Positions 25,186-33,113 are shown, numbered from the stretch's first letter. The stretch is 64,000 nt of DNA from an uncultured Prevotellaceae bacterium (GCA_900316355.1 ONCQ01000021.1:20298-84297), one strand, 5' to 3'. The notes: generated by a model not told the origin, from the sequence alone. Translations and numbers: made by a program.

Positions 25186-25683
25186 TTACTCGTCGCCCCA
25201 GTCGGCGCTGCTCTCGCCCTTCTTCTGGGCCTTCTTCGCAGCCGCCTGCGCCTTGCGCGTGGTGGTGAACTCGAACTCGAAGTCCTCGCGCTTGAAGTCC
25301 AGGCCTGCGCCCAGCTCGTAGTTCACGTTGACGTCCTTGATGTTCGCCTCGGTGAACATCTCCATGGCCGTCTTGGGGTTGCCCTCGTCGTCCACGCCGG
25401 GCAGGGTGCCTTCGCTGGTGATGGAGGGCGTGAAGCGGCCCAGCTCGCCCAGCTCGATGGCGTTGCCTTCGGTGATGGCCTCCTTGATGCAGTGGCACAT
25501 GTCGGTGATGATGCCCACGATGGTGCCTTTGCTGTAGATGCTGTTGTGGTTGGACATGTGAGCGGCGAGCGCGTTGATGTCCAGCACGCCGTTCAGCTGC
25601 AGGCTGGCGTACGCCTTCTCGGGCTCTTCGGGGTGGACGGGATTCTTGCGCATGGCAAGAGAGTACTTAAGTGTGTTTTTCAT
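25186..25683 (-). CDS. HU-family DNA-binding protein, Bacteroidetes long form
   Basis: A 165-residue relative of the HU/IHF fold of the kind common in Bacteroidetes (HU-HIG-like). Recognisable are the helical start (DINALAAHMSNHNSIYSKGTI), IELGELGRFTPSITSEG in the beta-arm region, and a Lys-rich tail (KAQAAAKKAQKKGE) ending DWGDE. The start is taken at 25683 (MKNTLKY); an in-frame ATG three codons upstream is possible. The function is probably nucleoid binding or a role tied to surface or phage-like loci; this branch is not well studied. It has a strong promoter at 25,891-25,922 and a 200-base structured leader. Confidence 0.82.
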   Translation of the reverse strand: MKNTLKYSLAMRKNPVHPEEPEKAYASLQLNGVLDINALAAHMSNHNSIYSKGTIVGIITDMCHCIKEAITEGNAIELGELGRFTPSITSEGTLPGVDDEGNPKTAMEMFTEANIKDVNVNYELGAGLDFKREDFEFEFTTTRKAQAAAKKAQKKGESSADWGDE

Positions 25684-25687
25684 AAGA

Positions 25688-25744
25688 CTCACCCCCAGCC
25701 CCTCCCTATAAAGGAGGGGAGTAGATACTCTACCATTGGGGGAT
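25688..25744. repeat. GC-rich hairpin element in the leader of the HU-like gene
   Basis: CCCCTCC and GGAGGGG flank CTATAAA, and a CCCCCAG block precedes them. On the minus strand this reads hairpin then CTGGGGGTGAGTC, the same hairpin-plus-tail plan as the other copies. It ends 5 bases from the start codon, where it could mask translation. Confidence 0.75.
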
Positions 25745-25807
25745 TTAAATTTTAGGGTTAATAGATAGGGTTAGGTTGTGGGCCTGAGCGCCCCGTGGTC
25801 TTCGAGG

Positions 25808-25871
25808 ATGAAGAGTGCAGTCTTCGGCCGATAAGACTGTGGTCTTGCGCGCTTAAGACCATGCTCTTCAT
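25808..25871 (-). ncRNA. Candidate three-way-junction leader RNA of the HU-like gene
   Basis: As RNA from the minus strand: an outer 8-bp stem (AUGAAGAG with CUCUUCAU), a CA linker, a 7-bp hairpin UGGUCUU/AAGACCA with loop AAGCGCGC, immediately a second 7-bp hairpin CAGUCUU/AAGACUG with loop AUCGGCCG, and a CA linker. Every stem pair is perfect and the layout is symmetric. Both loops contain a self-complementary hexamer (GCGCGC, CGGCCG), so loop-loop dimers are possible. It starts about 15 bases after the predicted transcript start. It does not match tRNA or a riboswitch class I know. Confidence 0.6.
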
Positions 25872-25890
25872 TTCTTCCTCTTTGACGTTG

Positions 25891-25922
25891 CAAAGGTACG
25901 ACATTTCTGCTGCGCTTGCAAA
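25891..25922 (-). promoter_or_regulatory. Promoter for the HU-like gene
   Basis: Minus-strand -33 TTTG is the complement of 25919-25922. A 20-bp spacer leads to -7 TACCTTTG (complement of 25891-25898). It predicts a leader of about 200 bases that contains the cloverleaf. Confidence 0.8.
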
Positions 25923-25976
25923 TCTGATGGTGTGTGGCGTGTGAAAATCTGTTAAAGGGTGCGGAAATGTGATGGC

Positions 25977-26132
25977 CTAACAAAAACTAACAAATAACAT
26001 TTAATTTTCGCATGGGTGTAGATGTCGATTTTAAGTCATACTATTATATATTATATATAATATATAATATATAATAGTATGGCGTTATATGGGGTATGCG
26101 GATTTTAATTTGTTATTGTTAGTTTTTGTTAG
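25977..26132. repeat. 156-bp inverted-repeat element (MITE-like)
   Basis: Arms of about 40 bp (25977-26018 and 26091-26132) share CTAACAAAAACTAACAA and an AATTTT block then a CGCAT block, with a few indels. The centre is an AT palindrome (26038-26083) built from ATATTATA words between CATACTATTA and TAATAGTATG. There is no open reading frame. It resembles a miniature inverted-repeat transposable element or a long cruciform; no target duplication was found by eye. Confidence 0.75.
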
Positions 26133-26231
26133 AGCGCCCTGTCGCCTATCATTTATCTTCTTCCTAAGCTACTTATTTCCCTCATTCAGTGTTTTTTTCT
26201 CTTTTCATTTTTCATTTCTCACTTAAAGTTG

Positions 26232-26239
26232 TATCTTTG
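26232..26239 (+). promoter_or_regulatory. -7 element of the LRR lipoprotein promoter
   Basis: TATCTTTG at 26232-26239 lies 28 bases before the ATG. The -33 region is T-rich without a clear TTTG. Confidence 0.55.
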
Positions 26240-26267
26240 CACTCAGAAATCTATTATACACTTAACT

Positions 26268-27038
26268 ATGAAATATTATTCATGGATGGCAGTCTCGGCT
26301 TTGTTGCTGGGCTTCACGATGTTAGATCTTACCTCATGCAGCAAGGATGAGGAGAACGGGGGTGCTGCCCCGACAGAGAAAGAGAATGGTGGAAAAGATG
26401 ACGATAAGCCCGTGGCAACCTCCGAAGTCGTGGTCACTGTAGATGACAACGGCCAGGCTGATGGCGGACATCACTTTCAGAAAATCGACGAGACCAAATT
26501 CATAATCGACGGAGTGCAATATTCGATGGAGAATGATCATTTAGTGGTGTTTGAATACGATAAAACCAATTCTATGGATGCTGTCGTAATCATCTCGACC
26601 TTGAAGTATCAGGGCAGCACGATGGATGTGACCCGCATCAAGAAGTTAGCTTTCAAGGGCTGCGCTGGGATTACTTCATGCGTTATTGGAAATAAAGTGA
26701 CGAGCATTGGCGAGGAGGCATTTGACGGTTGTACCAGCCTGTCCTCTGTGACCATTCCCAGCAGCGTGACGAACATTGATAAGAAGGCCTTCGAGCATTG
26801 TCGTGGCCTGTCCTCTGTGACCATTCCCAGCAGCGTGACGAGCATTGGACGAGGTACATTTCATGATTGCAGCGGCTTGCGGCATGTTTATTGCCACGCC
26901 GTGAATCCGCCTTCGGCAGAGGATTTGTTTGGCGAGACCCCCATATCCTCTGCCACGCTCCATGTGCCTGCCGAGTCGCTTGACGCATACAAGGCGACAA
27001 GTCCTTGGAGCGGGTTTGGCACCATTGTGGCGCTGTAA
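26268..27038 (+). CDS. BspA-type leucine-rich-repeat lipoprotein
   Basis: A 256-residue surface lipoprotein candidate. The start is the ATG at 26268, after the promoter; the lipobox LTSC places the lipidated cysteine near residue 24, followed by SKDEEN, a charged linker seen in surface-exposed Bacteroidetes lipoproteins. From about residue 130 come LRR_5 repeats of 23 residues (ITSIGEEAFDGC, SSVTIPSSVTNIDKKAF, SSVTIPSSVTSIGRGTF). Two repeats are nearly identical at DNA level with a 69-bp period, indicating recent duplication. BspA relatives bind host proteins or bacteria, so adhesion is inferred. It sits alone between a MITE-like element and gene debris. Confidence 0.85.
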   Translation: MKYYSWMAVSALLLGFTMLDLTSCSKDEENGGAAPTEKENGGKDDDKPVATSEVVVTVDDNGQADGGHHFQKIDETKFIIDGVQYSMENDHLVVFEYDKTNSMDAVVIISTLKYQGSTMDVTRIKKLAFKGCAGITSCVIGNKVTSIGEEAFDGCTSLSSVTIPSSVTNIDKKAFEHCRGLSSVTIPSSVTSIGRGTFHDCSGLRHVYCHAVNPPSAEDLFGETPISSATLHVPAESLDAYKATSPWSGFGTIVAL

Positions 27039-27111
27039 GGACAGCTGGCGGGGCGGCCCATTCGGAATAACGGAATAACGAAAAAGGCGACCGCCGCAAT
27101 CGAAATAAAGC

Positions 27112-27149
27112 CGCCGCCATCGACCTCGCCGTCATCCCCGGCGTCGCCT
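27112..27149 (+). pseudogene. Fragment of the 5-formyl-THF cyclo-ligase gene
   Basis: These 38 bases are identical to 24781-24818 inside the cyclo-ligase gene. Directly after, the sequence reads GACCA, as at the true gene end (GCCTGACCA at 25037-25045), as if an internal deletion had joined mid-gene to the stop. The fragment lies beyond the LRR lipoprotein gene, 2.1 kb from the intact copy. Confidence 0.8.
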
Positions 27150-27286
27150 GACCACTAATCGTCTCCTTACCCCATCTTTATCCAACAGACGGGATGAACT
27201 TGTTTTTGGCGGACCTTACTCTTCTGCAATTAAGAGCGCGGACTTGCAGCCTTTATTGTAAGGTCTTACGGCTTTAAGTGCTTATT

Positions 27287-27320
27287 CTTCTTGTGAGTTC
27301 CACTTGGAACTCGCAAGAAG
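27287..27320. repeat. 15-bp stem hairpin in the gap before the T9SS cargo gene
   Basis: CTTCTTGTGAGTTCC and GGAACTCGCAAGAAG pair at 14 of 15 positions, with the other a G-U pair in RNA, around a four-base ACTT loop. There is no T-run on either side, so it is not a classical terminator. The surrounding 437-base gap contains no gene. Confidence 0.75.
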
Positions 27321-27329
27321 GGCAAGTAG

Positions 27330-27364
27330 CTATCTCAGCCCTCTCCGCTCGATGACCTGAACGC
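27330..27364 (-). pseudogene. Remnant of the DUF721 gene 3' end
   Basis: 31 of 34 bases match the last codons of the DUF721 gene (30303-30336), in the same orientation. Read on the minus strand it gives VQVIERRGLR and a TAG stop, against AQVIERIVLR and TAA in the intact gene. It lies on the far side of the 917-residue cargo gene, so the cargo gene is bracketed by two copies of this gene end. Confidence 0.75.
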
Positions 27365-27397
27365 ATTTAGAAGGCGGGGTGTGAGTCCTGAAATGTA

Positions 27398-27432
27398 AGA
27401 GCGCGGGCTTCCAATCGGATGCCTGCGCTCTT
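27398..27432. terminator. Hairpin downstream of the T9SS cargo gene
   Basis: AAGAGCGCGGGC and GCCTGCGCTCTT pair with one wobble. The position, 44 bases past the cargo-gene stop on the minus strand, suits a terminator, but the T-run is poor. A partial second copy of the left arm (AAGAGCGCGG) occurs near 27,233. Confidence 0.5.
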
Positions 27433-27475
27433 ATTGGTTTCCCATGCATAGGACACGGGAATGCTGTGTGTGGGT

Positions 27476-30229
27476 TTACTTCACCACCACCTTCTTACCG
27501 TTCACAATATTGATGCCCTTCTGCAACTTCAGCAGACGTTGGCCTGCGAGGTTATAGATGGGCGCATCGGCCTTCTGAATGGTGCCTTGTGCATTGCGAA
27601 TTGTCTTGATGCCTGTAACTTCAGCAACATCCTGGTCGCCATAGAAGGTCAATGCGAAACTGTCGATGAAAGGCATCTGACCATTCCGCTTAGGCAGTTC
27701 TACGAGGAAGCCCATGGTGATGTCGCCGCGTTCTTCAAGTGTGAAGGGGACCAGTACGTGGAAGAGCCCTGAGGCCTTCAACATATCATCAATCAGCGTA
27801 CCGTTGCCGTGGCGATAGTCGTAGTCGTTTGTCATGGCCAACATGCTCTCGAGGGTGAGTCCTTTGGCCTCATCTTCATAGAAGAAGGGATGGACGTCGG
27901 CGGTTTCTTCGTTGGCATACACCTGACAACGGGTGTAGTTATTGTACTTGTTCTCTTCTGTGTAGCCACTGGTGGAATAGGTCATGTCCAGACGGATCGA
28001 TGCATTGACATCAAGGAGATAGTTGCCTGCGGGCATATTTGCAATGGTCTGCCGGAAATCCTGTAGTAAGCTCATAGTTGTACTACCGCCGAACCACCAA
28101 TAGACGCAGTCTGTGCCGCTGGGAAGTACCATTCCATCCTCTGCTGTCGGCTCTGCCGTTTGCCATCCAGATGCATCAGCGATGTCGAAGTTCGGATTCG
28201 TAATTAACGATGTGAAGTCAAAGAAGTTGCCGTTGATGGGCTTGGCACCACTGAGAGAGAAGCTCGCCTCGCTATCCACCAGATAATCGAGTGCTTCTTC
28301 CAGGGACTCGATGGTTGCCGACAGCGGATTGTCAAGCAAATCCTGAGCATTCTCAAGAGCAGAATTGAGTTCATCGATATCTGCATCTGTGACGTCCACA
28401 GTAGTCAGCATCTGTTGCACTTTATCTACCTCGGCCTGCAAATTAGAAAGGCTTTCGCCCAGTATGGCCTTGGTGTATTCGGCCAGATATGCATCCTTGT
28501 CGCCAACATATTGCAGTTCCACTTCATCCCATGCTATCCAGTTGGCATCGGTCTCTGCGTCGATGAAGAGTCCGATGGTGATGGGATTACCTGCAGTTGC
28601 CTGCTCGTAACCGATCGTATAGATGTTAGCTACGCCATTGGCAGTGTGTACATTCACGCTCTCATCGCCGATGCGCAATGTGACACCGCTCACTTCTAAG
28701 GAAGCCTGATCCTGACGCGTGGCCAAGCAGGCAGCTTTCAGGACATAGTAACCTGCGGGCAATGGAGTGCCGTCGGGCAGTACATCTATCGTCTGCTTGG
28801 CATAGTTCTCCTGACCATAGTTGGTGTTGTTGACCCAACACTCCATGAAGGGTTTGGAGAAGTTCTCCACATTGCCACTCGTGTTGATATGCAGGCCCGG
28901 GTTTGCTCCAGGCACGAGAATATCCCATCCATTGGTATTGGACATTCCACCATTGGTGATGACGTTGGCGGGATGTTGATAGCTGGCGTTGGCCACGAGG
29001 AACTGGCTCTGTGCCACTTCCAATGTCGCGCGTGCTTCTTTATAGAAATTTTCTGCACTCCCCACGGGGTACTGCACGCCTTCTGGCAAAGCAGCCTGCG
29101 CAGCAGAAATGGCTGTTTCGAAATCCGTGCGGCCCTGGGTGTATGACTCATCTGCCAACAGGGCCTGAGCCTTTTCGATTGCAGCCAGGAAATTGACATA
29201 AGACTTATTAAAGTCGTTGAATAAATTCACTTCCCTTGCCAAATCGTCGATAGCAACCTGCACATCATCAATGGTTTCGGCCTCTAAGGCTGCGGTGGCA
29301 GATTCGATAGCAGTATTCAGCTCCGCGTTATAGAGGGGGTGGTTCGCGTCTATCAACGCTGTGGCTGCATCGATATTGGCAGAGAGCGTAGCTTTGGCAG
29401 CGGCCAGCAGTTCAGCATCCTGCTGTGCCTGATACGCTTCGGCGTCACCGATGAAGGAGAGCTTGATGTTGTCCCATCCGAGCCAGTTGATATTGGTGTT
29501 GTCAAAGCGGAAACCGATGGTCAAATCCTCACTTTCGGCTATAACGACATCCACGCTATAGGTGACGGCTTGTGTCTGATCGACAGTACCAGAGAGACCT
29601 ATTTCCCGGATACTCTCGTTGGCATATAACTGAACGCCTTCCAGATCCACAAGATCTGCAGTCTTCTGGCTGACAGTCAGGATATCAGCGGTCAGACGAT
29701 AATGGCCTGCGGGCAGACCGCTAAGCACTTGGTGAATATCGCCACTGCCCGACAAAGCCGTAGCATTCGCCCACTGCTCAATAAAATCTACCATTGATGT
29801 CGAACTGGTTCCAGGATAGCTGACGGAGCGTCGGTTCTGCTTGAAGTTGTTCACCACCCAACCGGTAACGGTCTTGGAATTGTTAGCATCCTTGTCAAAG
29901 GACGGGTTTGTCACCTTTGCCGTAGCGTCGGCAATGCGACCTCCGTCCTCGTTGTCCAAAAGGAACTTGTCAATCGCTGCCTGCAGTGTGACGATAGCTT
30001 CACGAACCGCAGCGTCATCTGCCAGTTCAGTGATTCCGCTTGTTGCGGTTGTGATTGCTTCCTGCAACGCTGTCTTGCCTTCGGTGTAGTCTTCACTTGC
30101 CACGATGGCCTCAGCATCTGCGATAACTGAGTTGAGGGCCTTGGTGTGGACGGGGAGTGTCTCGTCCTGAGCAAAACCTGCTAACGACATCAGCAGGGCT
30201 GCTGCAAAAAGATGTAGTCTTTTTCTCAT
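27476..30229 (-). CDS. Large secreted T9SS cargo protein with repeated FIVAR-like helices and beta-sandwich modules
   Basis: A 917-residue exported protein with signal peptide MRKRLHLFAAALLMSLAGFA. Three similar units are visible. Each has a FIVAR-like helical hairpin (SEDYTEGKTALQEAI, DESYTQGRTDFETAI, and the LDNPLSATIESL area) followed by a beta-rich module starting VTNPSFD, ITNGGMSN or ITNPNFD, and containing LPAGHYRL, LPAGYYVL or MPAGNYLL. Such modules resemble carbohydrate-binding domains. The end (YNLAGQRLLKL, GINIVNGKKVVVK) is a type A T9SS signal. No catalytic motif is seen, so adhesion or glycan binding is inferred. Gene-end remnants on both sides suggest it is an insertion. Confidence 0.8.
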   Translation of the reverse strand: MRKRLHLFAAALLMSLAGFAQDETLPVHTKALNSVIADAEAIVASEDYTEGKTALQEAITTATSGITELADDAAVREAIVTLQAAIDKFLLDNEDGGRIADATAKVTNPSFDKDANNSKTVTGWVVNNFKQNRRSVSYPGTSSTSMVDFIEQWANATALSGSGDIHQVLSGLPAGHYRLTADILTVSQKTADLVDLEGVQLYANESIREIGLSGTVDQTQAVTYSVDVVIAESEDLTIGFRFDNTNINWLGWDNIKLSFIGDAEAYQAQQDAELLAAAKATLSANIDAATALIDANHPLYNAELNTAIESATAALEAETIDDVQVAIDDLAREVNLFNDFNKSYVNFLAAIEKAQALLADESYTQGRTDFETAISAAQAALPEGVQYPVGSAENFYKEARATLEVAQSQFLVANASYQHPANVITNGGMSNTNGWDILVPGANPGLHINTSGNVENFSKPFMECWVNNTNYGQENYAKQTIDVLPDGTPLPAGYYVLKAACLATRQDQASLEVSGVTLRIGDESVNVHTANGVANIYTIGYEQATAGNPITIGLFIDAETDANWIAWDEVELQYVGDKDAYLAEYTKAILGESLSNLQAEVDKVQQMLTTVDVTDADIDELNSALENAQDLLDNPLSATIESLEEALDYLVDSEASFSLSGAKPINGNFFDFTSLITNPNFDIADASGWQTAEPTAEDGMVLPSGTDCVYWWFGGSTTMSLLQDFRQTIANMPAGNYLLDVNASIRLDMTYSTSGYTEENKYNNYTRCQVYANEETADVHPFFYEDEAKGLTLESMLAMTNDYDYRHGNGTLIDDMLKASGLFHVLVPFTLEERGDITMGFLVELPKRNGQMPFIDSFALTFYGDQDVAEVTGIKTIRNAQGTIQKADAPIYNLAGQRLLKLQKGINIVNGKKVVVK

Positions 30230-30301
30230 AGTTAATAAGGTTTGTAGTTAGTTGATAAAATGAATGTTTCTATTTGATAGTTTCTTTGATTAGGTTCTTG
30301 A

Positions 30302-30592
30302 TTATCTCAGCACTATCCGCTCGATGACCTGAGCGCCGACGTGCTCATTGAGGCGACGGACAAGCATGGCGCGGCCGGCCATCAGCTCGGCACGCAGTAC
30401 GGAGCTGGTGAGATGGACATAGAGGACGCGATTGCGGATCTGCAGGTCGGAGGTATGGCGCGCCACACCGGGGCCCATCACCTCTGGCCACGCCTCGATG
30501 AGGCGGTACTCGTTGTAGGGGGTCTCCAGGCCTTCCTCACGCAGGAACTGCTGCACGATAAGGCCCACGGCTTCTGCTTTCTGTCGTCTCAT
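30302..30592 (-). CDS. DUF721 (DciA-like) protein
   Basis: A 96-residue protein of the DUF721 family, to which the replicative helicase operator DciA belongs. RLIEAWPEVMGPGVARHT and LYVHLTSSVLRAELM are the family signature. It overlaps recF by four bases (ATGA), fitting a replication or repair role. Members in species lacking DnaC help load DnaB, and I infer the same here. Its 3' end is duplicated at 27,330. Confidence 0.85.
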   Translation of the reverse strand: MRRQKAEAVGLIVQQFLREEGLETPYNEYRLIEAWPEVMGPGVARHTSDLQIRNRVLYVHLTSSVLRAELMAGRAMLVRRLNEHVGAQVIERIVLR

Positions 30593-31689
30593 TCTTCTAT
30601 CCTCCCCTGGCTGACGTGGAACAATCGGTAGTCGCCGCCCATCTGTGCCAGGATGCGGTCGAGATGGTCGCGGTTGGTGTCGGTGATGAAGATCTGCCCG
30701 AAGCTGTCGCCCGAGACGAGGCGCACAATCTGCTCCACGCGGCTGGCGTCGAGCTTGTCGAAGATGTCATCCAAGAGGAGCAGGGGCGTGGTCTTGCTGC
30801 CTGTGCGCCGCAGGAAGTCGAACTGCGCCAGCTTCAGGGCAATGAGATAGGTTTTGTTCTGGCCCTGCGAGCCTTCGCGCTTAATGGGGAAGCCGCCGAG
30901 GGTCATCTCAAGGTCGTCCTTGTGGATGCCGTGGAGCGAGTAGCCCATGACAAGGTCCTTGGCACGGTCGCGCCGGATGATGTCGAGGAGCGGGCCGCGC
31001 TGGGCGTGAGAGACATAGCGGAGGGCCACCTGTTCTTTGTCCTGGCTGACATGGGCGTAGATCTGCTGGAAGATGGGGGTGAAGGCGTCCACGTAGCGGG
31101 CGCGGGCCTCATAGACTTGCTGTCCGTAGCGCGCCATCTCCTCTTCCCACAGCGCCAGCAGGTCGGGGTCTGGCGCGGGCTCCTCCATCTTGAGCAGGGC
31201 GTTGCGCTGTTGCAGGGCTTTGTTGTAGCTCATGAGGGCGTCGAGGTAGCGGCGGTCGGTCTGCGAGATGACGACATCCATGAAGCGACGGCGCTCCTCG
31301 CTGCCTCCGCTGATGAGCAGGCTGTCCATGGGCGACACCATCACAAGGGGTATCAGGCCGATGTGCTCCGCAAGGCGCTTGTAGGGTTTCTTGTTGCGCT
31401 TCAGCTGCTTCTTCACGCCGCGCTTCATGCCGAGATAGATTTCCTCGGGCGTACCGTCGTCGTGCTCGTAGTGCCCCTGCAGCACGGCAAAGTCGGCATC
31501 GTGCTGGATGCAGGTGGTGTCAGCAGCGCCCGTGGAGCTCTTGCAGAGCGACAGGAAATAGATGGCGTCCAGCAGGTTCGTCTTGCCCTCGCCGTTCTGC
31601 CCGATGAAACAGTTCATCTTGGCCGACAGCGTGAGATCTGCCTGCTCAATATTCTTATAGTGGAGTATAGAAAGCTGATGAAGGACCAT
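30589..31689 (-). CDS. recF: DNA replication/repair protein RecF
   Basis: An SMC-like ATPase that loads RecA with RecO and RecR at gaps. Walker A is GQNGEGKTNLLDAI. The signature MSPMDSLLISGGSEERRRFMD and the distal LLLLDDIFDKLDASR with ITDTN are typical. At 366 residues it is full length. Most Bacteroidetes carry recF away from dnaA, as here. It leads a two-gene unit with the DUF721 gene and has its own promoter. Confidence 0.95.
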   Translation of the reverse strand: MVLHQLSILHYKNIEQADLTLSAKMNCFIGQNGEGKTNLLDAIYFLSLCKSSTGAADTTCIQHDADFAVLQGHYEHDDGTPEEIYLGMKRGVKKQLKRNKKPYKRLAEHIGLIPLVMVSPMDSLLISGGSEERRRFMDVVISQTDRRYLDALMSYNKALQQRNALLKMEEPAPDPDLLALWEEEMARYGQQVYEARARYVDAFTPIFQQIYAHVSQDKEQVALRYVSHAQRGPLLDIIRRDRAKDLVMGYSLHGIHKDDLEMTLGGFPIKREGSQGQNKTYLIALKLAQFDFLRRTGSKTTPLLLLDDIFDKLDASRVEQIVRLVSGDSFGQIFITDTNRDHLDRILAQMGGDYRLFHVSQGRIEE

Positions 31690-31720
31690 TATTCCGGGCG
31701 TTTTCGACGCTAAAACGATG

Positions 31721-31800
31721 CAAAGGTAGTTAAATAATGCCGTAAAACGAGAAATAATGCCGTAAAAAGTTGAGCATCCCGAAGATTTTAACTACTTTTG
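31721..31800. promoter_or_regulatory. Divergent promoters for recF and the TPR-ribH unit
   Basis: Minus strand: -7 TACCTTTG (complement of 31721-31728) for recF. Plus strand: TTG at 31770-31772, a 20-bp spacer and TACTTTTG at 31793-31800. Between them AATAATGCCGTAAAA occurs twice (near 31733 and 31753). A 7-bp GC hairpin (GCAGGCG/CGCCTGC, 31812-31828) lies just after the plus-strand start site. Confidence 0.7.
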
Positions 31801-31863
31801 CCGCGCTTTTTGCAGGCGTCGCGCCTGCGTGAATCCGAAATAATCACAAAACATACAATAACA

Positions 31864-32541
31864 ATGGCAAAGAATCAACAGAAAAATGTGGCTCCCGAGA
31901 ACATCGAGGCCGTGACCAAGACCGAAGCATTCATCGACAAGTACAAGAAGCACATCGTGTATGGCATCTGCTGCATCATCGTAGTGGCTGCCGCGATCAT
32001 CTGCTATGTGCAGTTCGTCAGCAAGCCCCGCGCACAGAAGGCCAATGAGGCACTGTTCCGCTGCGAGACCTACTTCCAGGCTGACAACTACGACAAGGCA
32101 CTGAACGGCGACGGTCAGGGCTGCATCGGCCTGCTGAAGGTCATCGACGACTACGGCTGCACGGACGCTGCCAACCTCGCCAAGCTCTATGCCGGCATCT
32201 GCTACGCCCAGACAGAGAAGTGGCAGGAGGCTGCCGATATGCTCGAGGACTTCGACCTGCAGGATGACGCCGTCATCTCCCCCGCAGCGCTTGGCGCACT
32301 CGGCAACGTGTATGTCAACCTGGGCGACAATGAGAAAGCCATCAAGACACTCCTGAAGGCTGCGAAGCTCGCTGACAGCGACAGCCTCACACCCACCTTC
32401 CTGCTACAGGCCGGTGAGCTCTACGAGGCTGCCGGACAGACGGAAAAGGCACTGGCACTCTACCAGCAGATCAAGAAGGAATATGTCAATTCCATGGCTT
32501 ACCAGGAGATTGACAAGTACATCGAGCGCGTAAGCAAGTAA
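31864..32541 (+). CDS. Membrane-anchored tetratricopeptide-repeat protein
   Basis: A 225-residue protein with an N-terminal cytoplasmic tail, one membrane helix ([19 protein letters not shown], about residues 35-55) and a periplasmic TPR domain ([34 protein letters not shown]-like repeats). It resembles YfgM-type proteins that work with periplasmic chaperones, but no partner is visible. The ATG at 31864 is chosen because the in-frame ATG at 31798 overlaps the promoter. It is 25 bases upstream of ribH and probably cotranscribed. Confidence 0.82.
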   Translation: MAKNQQKNVAPENIEAVTKTEAFIDKYKKHIVYGICCIIVVAAAIICYVQFVSKPRAQKANEALFRCETYFQADNYDKALNGDGQGCIGLLKVIDDYGCTDAANLAKLYAGICYAQTEKWQEAADMLEDFDLQDDAVISPAALGALGNVYVNLGDNEKAIKTLLKAAKLADSDSLTPTFLLQAGELYEAAGQTEKALALYQQIKKEYVNSMAYQEIDKYIERVSK

Positions 32542-32566
32542 AGCAACACCCCGAACAAAATATCCT

Positions 32567-33076
32567 ATGGCTACCGCATTCCATCATCTCTCGGACTACG
32601 ATCCTGCCAGCATCCCCTCCACCAAGGGCATGCGCTTCGGCATCGTCGTGGCCGACTGGAACGAGCGCTACACCTACGCCATGGCCGAGGCTGCCATCGA
32701 GACCCTGCAGACGCACGGCGTCAGCAAGGAGGACATCGAGGTCAAGCACGTGCCCGGCAGCTTCGAGCTGGTGTACGGCGCAGCATGGATGAGCCGCAAC
32801 ATGCACGTGGATGCCATCATCGCCATCGGCTGCGTCATCCGCGGCGACACGCCCCATTTCGACTACATCTGTCAGGGCACGACACAGGGGTTGGCCGAGC
32901 TAAATGCCAAGGGAGGCATACCCGTCATCTACGGACTGCTCACCTGCAACACGCCCGAACAGGCAGAGGCACGCACAGGCGGCACGTTGGGCAACAAAGG
33001 CACGGAATGCGCCGTGACAGCCATCAAGATGGTGGCCTACGACCCGGGCCGCCGCGCTGACGGGTTGCCCTTCTGA
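32567..33076 (+). CDS. ribH: 6,7-dimethyl-8-ribityllumazine synthase
   Basis: Penultimate step of riboflavin synthesis, joining a butanone phosphate to the pyrimidine intermediate; usually a 60-subunit shell. The signatures are [20 protein letters not shown] and [16 protein letters not shown], followed by the catalytic-side [11 protein letters not shown]. At 169 residues it is full length. No other rib genes are adjacent and no FMN riboswitch was seen upstream. Confidence 0.95.
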   Translation: MATAFHHLSDYDPASIPSTKGMRFGIVVADWNERYTYAMAEAAIETLQTHGVSKEDIEVKHVPGSFELVYGAAWMSRNMHVDAIIAIGCVIRGDTPHFDYICQGTTQGLAELNAKGGIPVIYGLLTCNTPEQAEARTGGTLGNKGTECAVTAIKMVAYDPGRRADGLPF

Positions 33077-33113
33077 GCGCCCCGGCACTCTCCACACGGC
33101 TTGAAACAAACAT

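Noticed and set aside
25808-25871. tRNA gene because of the cloverleaf form
   Set aside because: It is only 64 bases, has two arms instead of three, no anticodon loop of seven, no T-loop sequence and no CCA-end logic.
26038-26083. AT palindrome as a terminator for the HU-like or LRR genes
   Set aside because: Both flanking genes are transcribed away from this point, so a terminator here has no gene to end; the palindrome is the centre of the larger inverted repeat.
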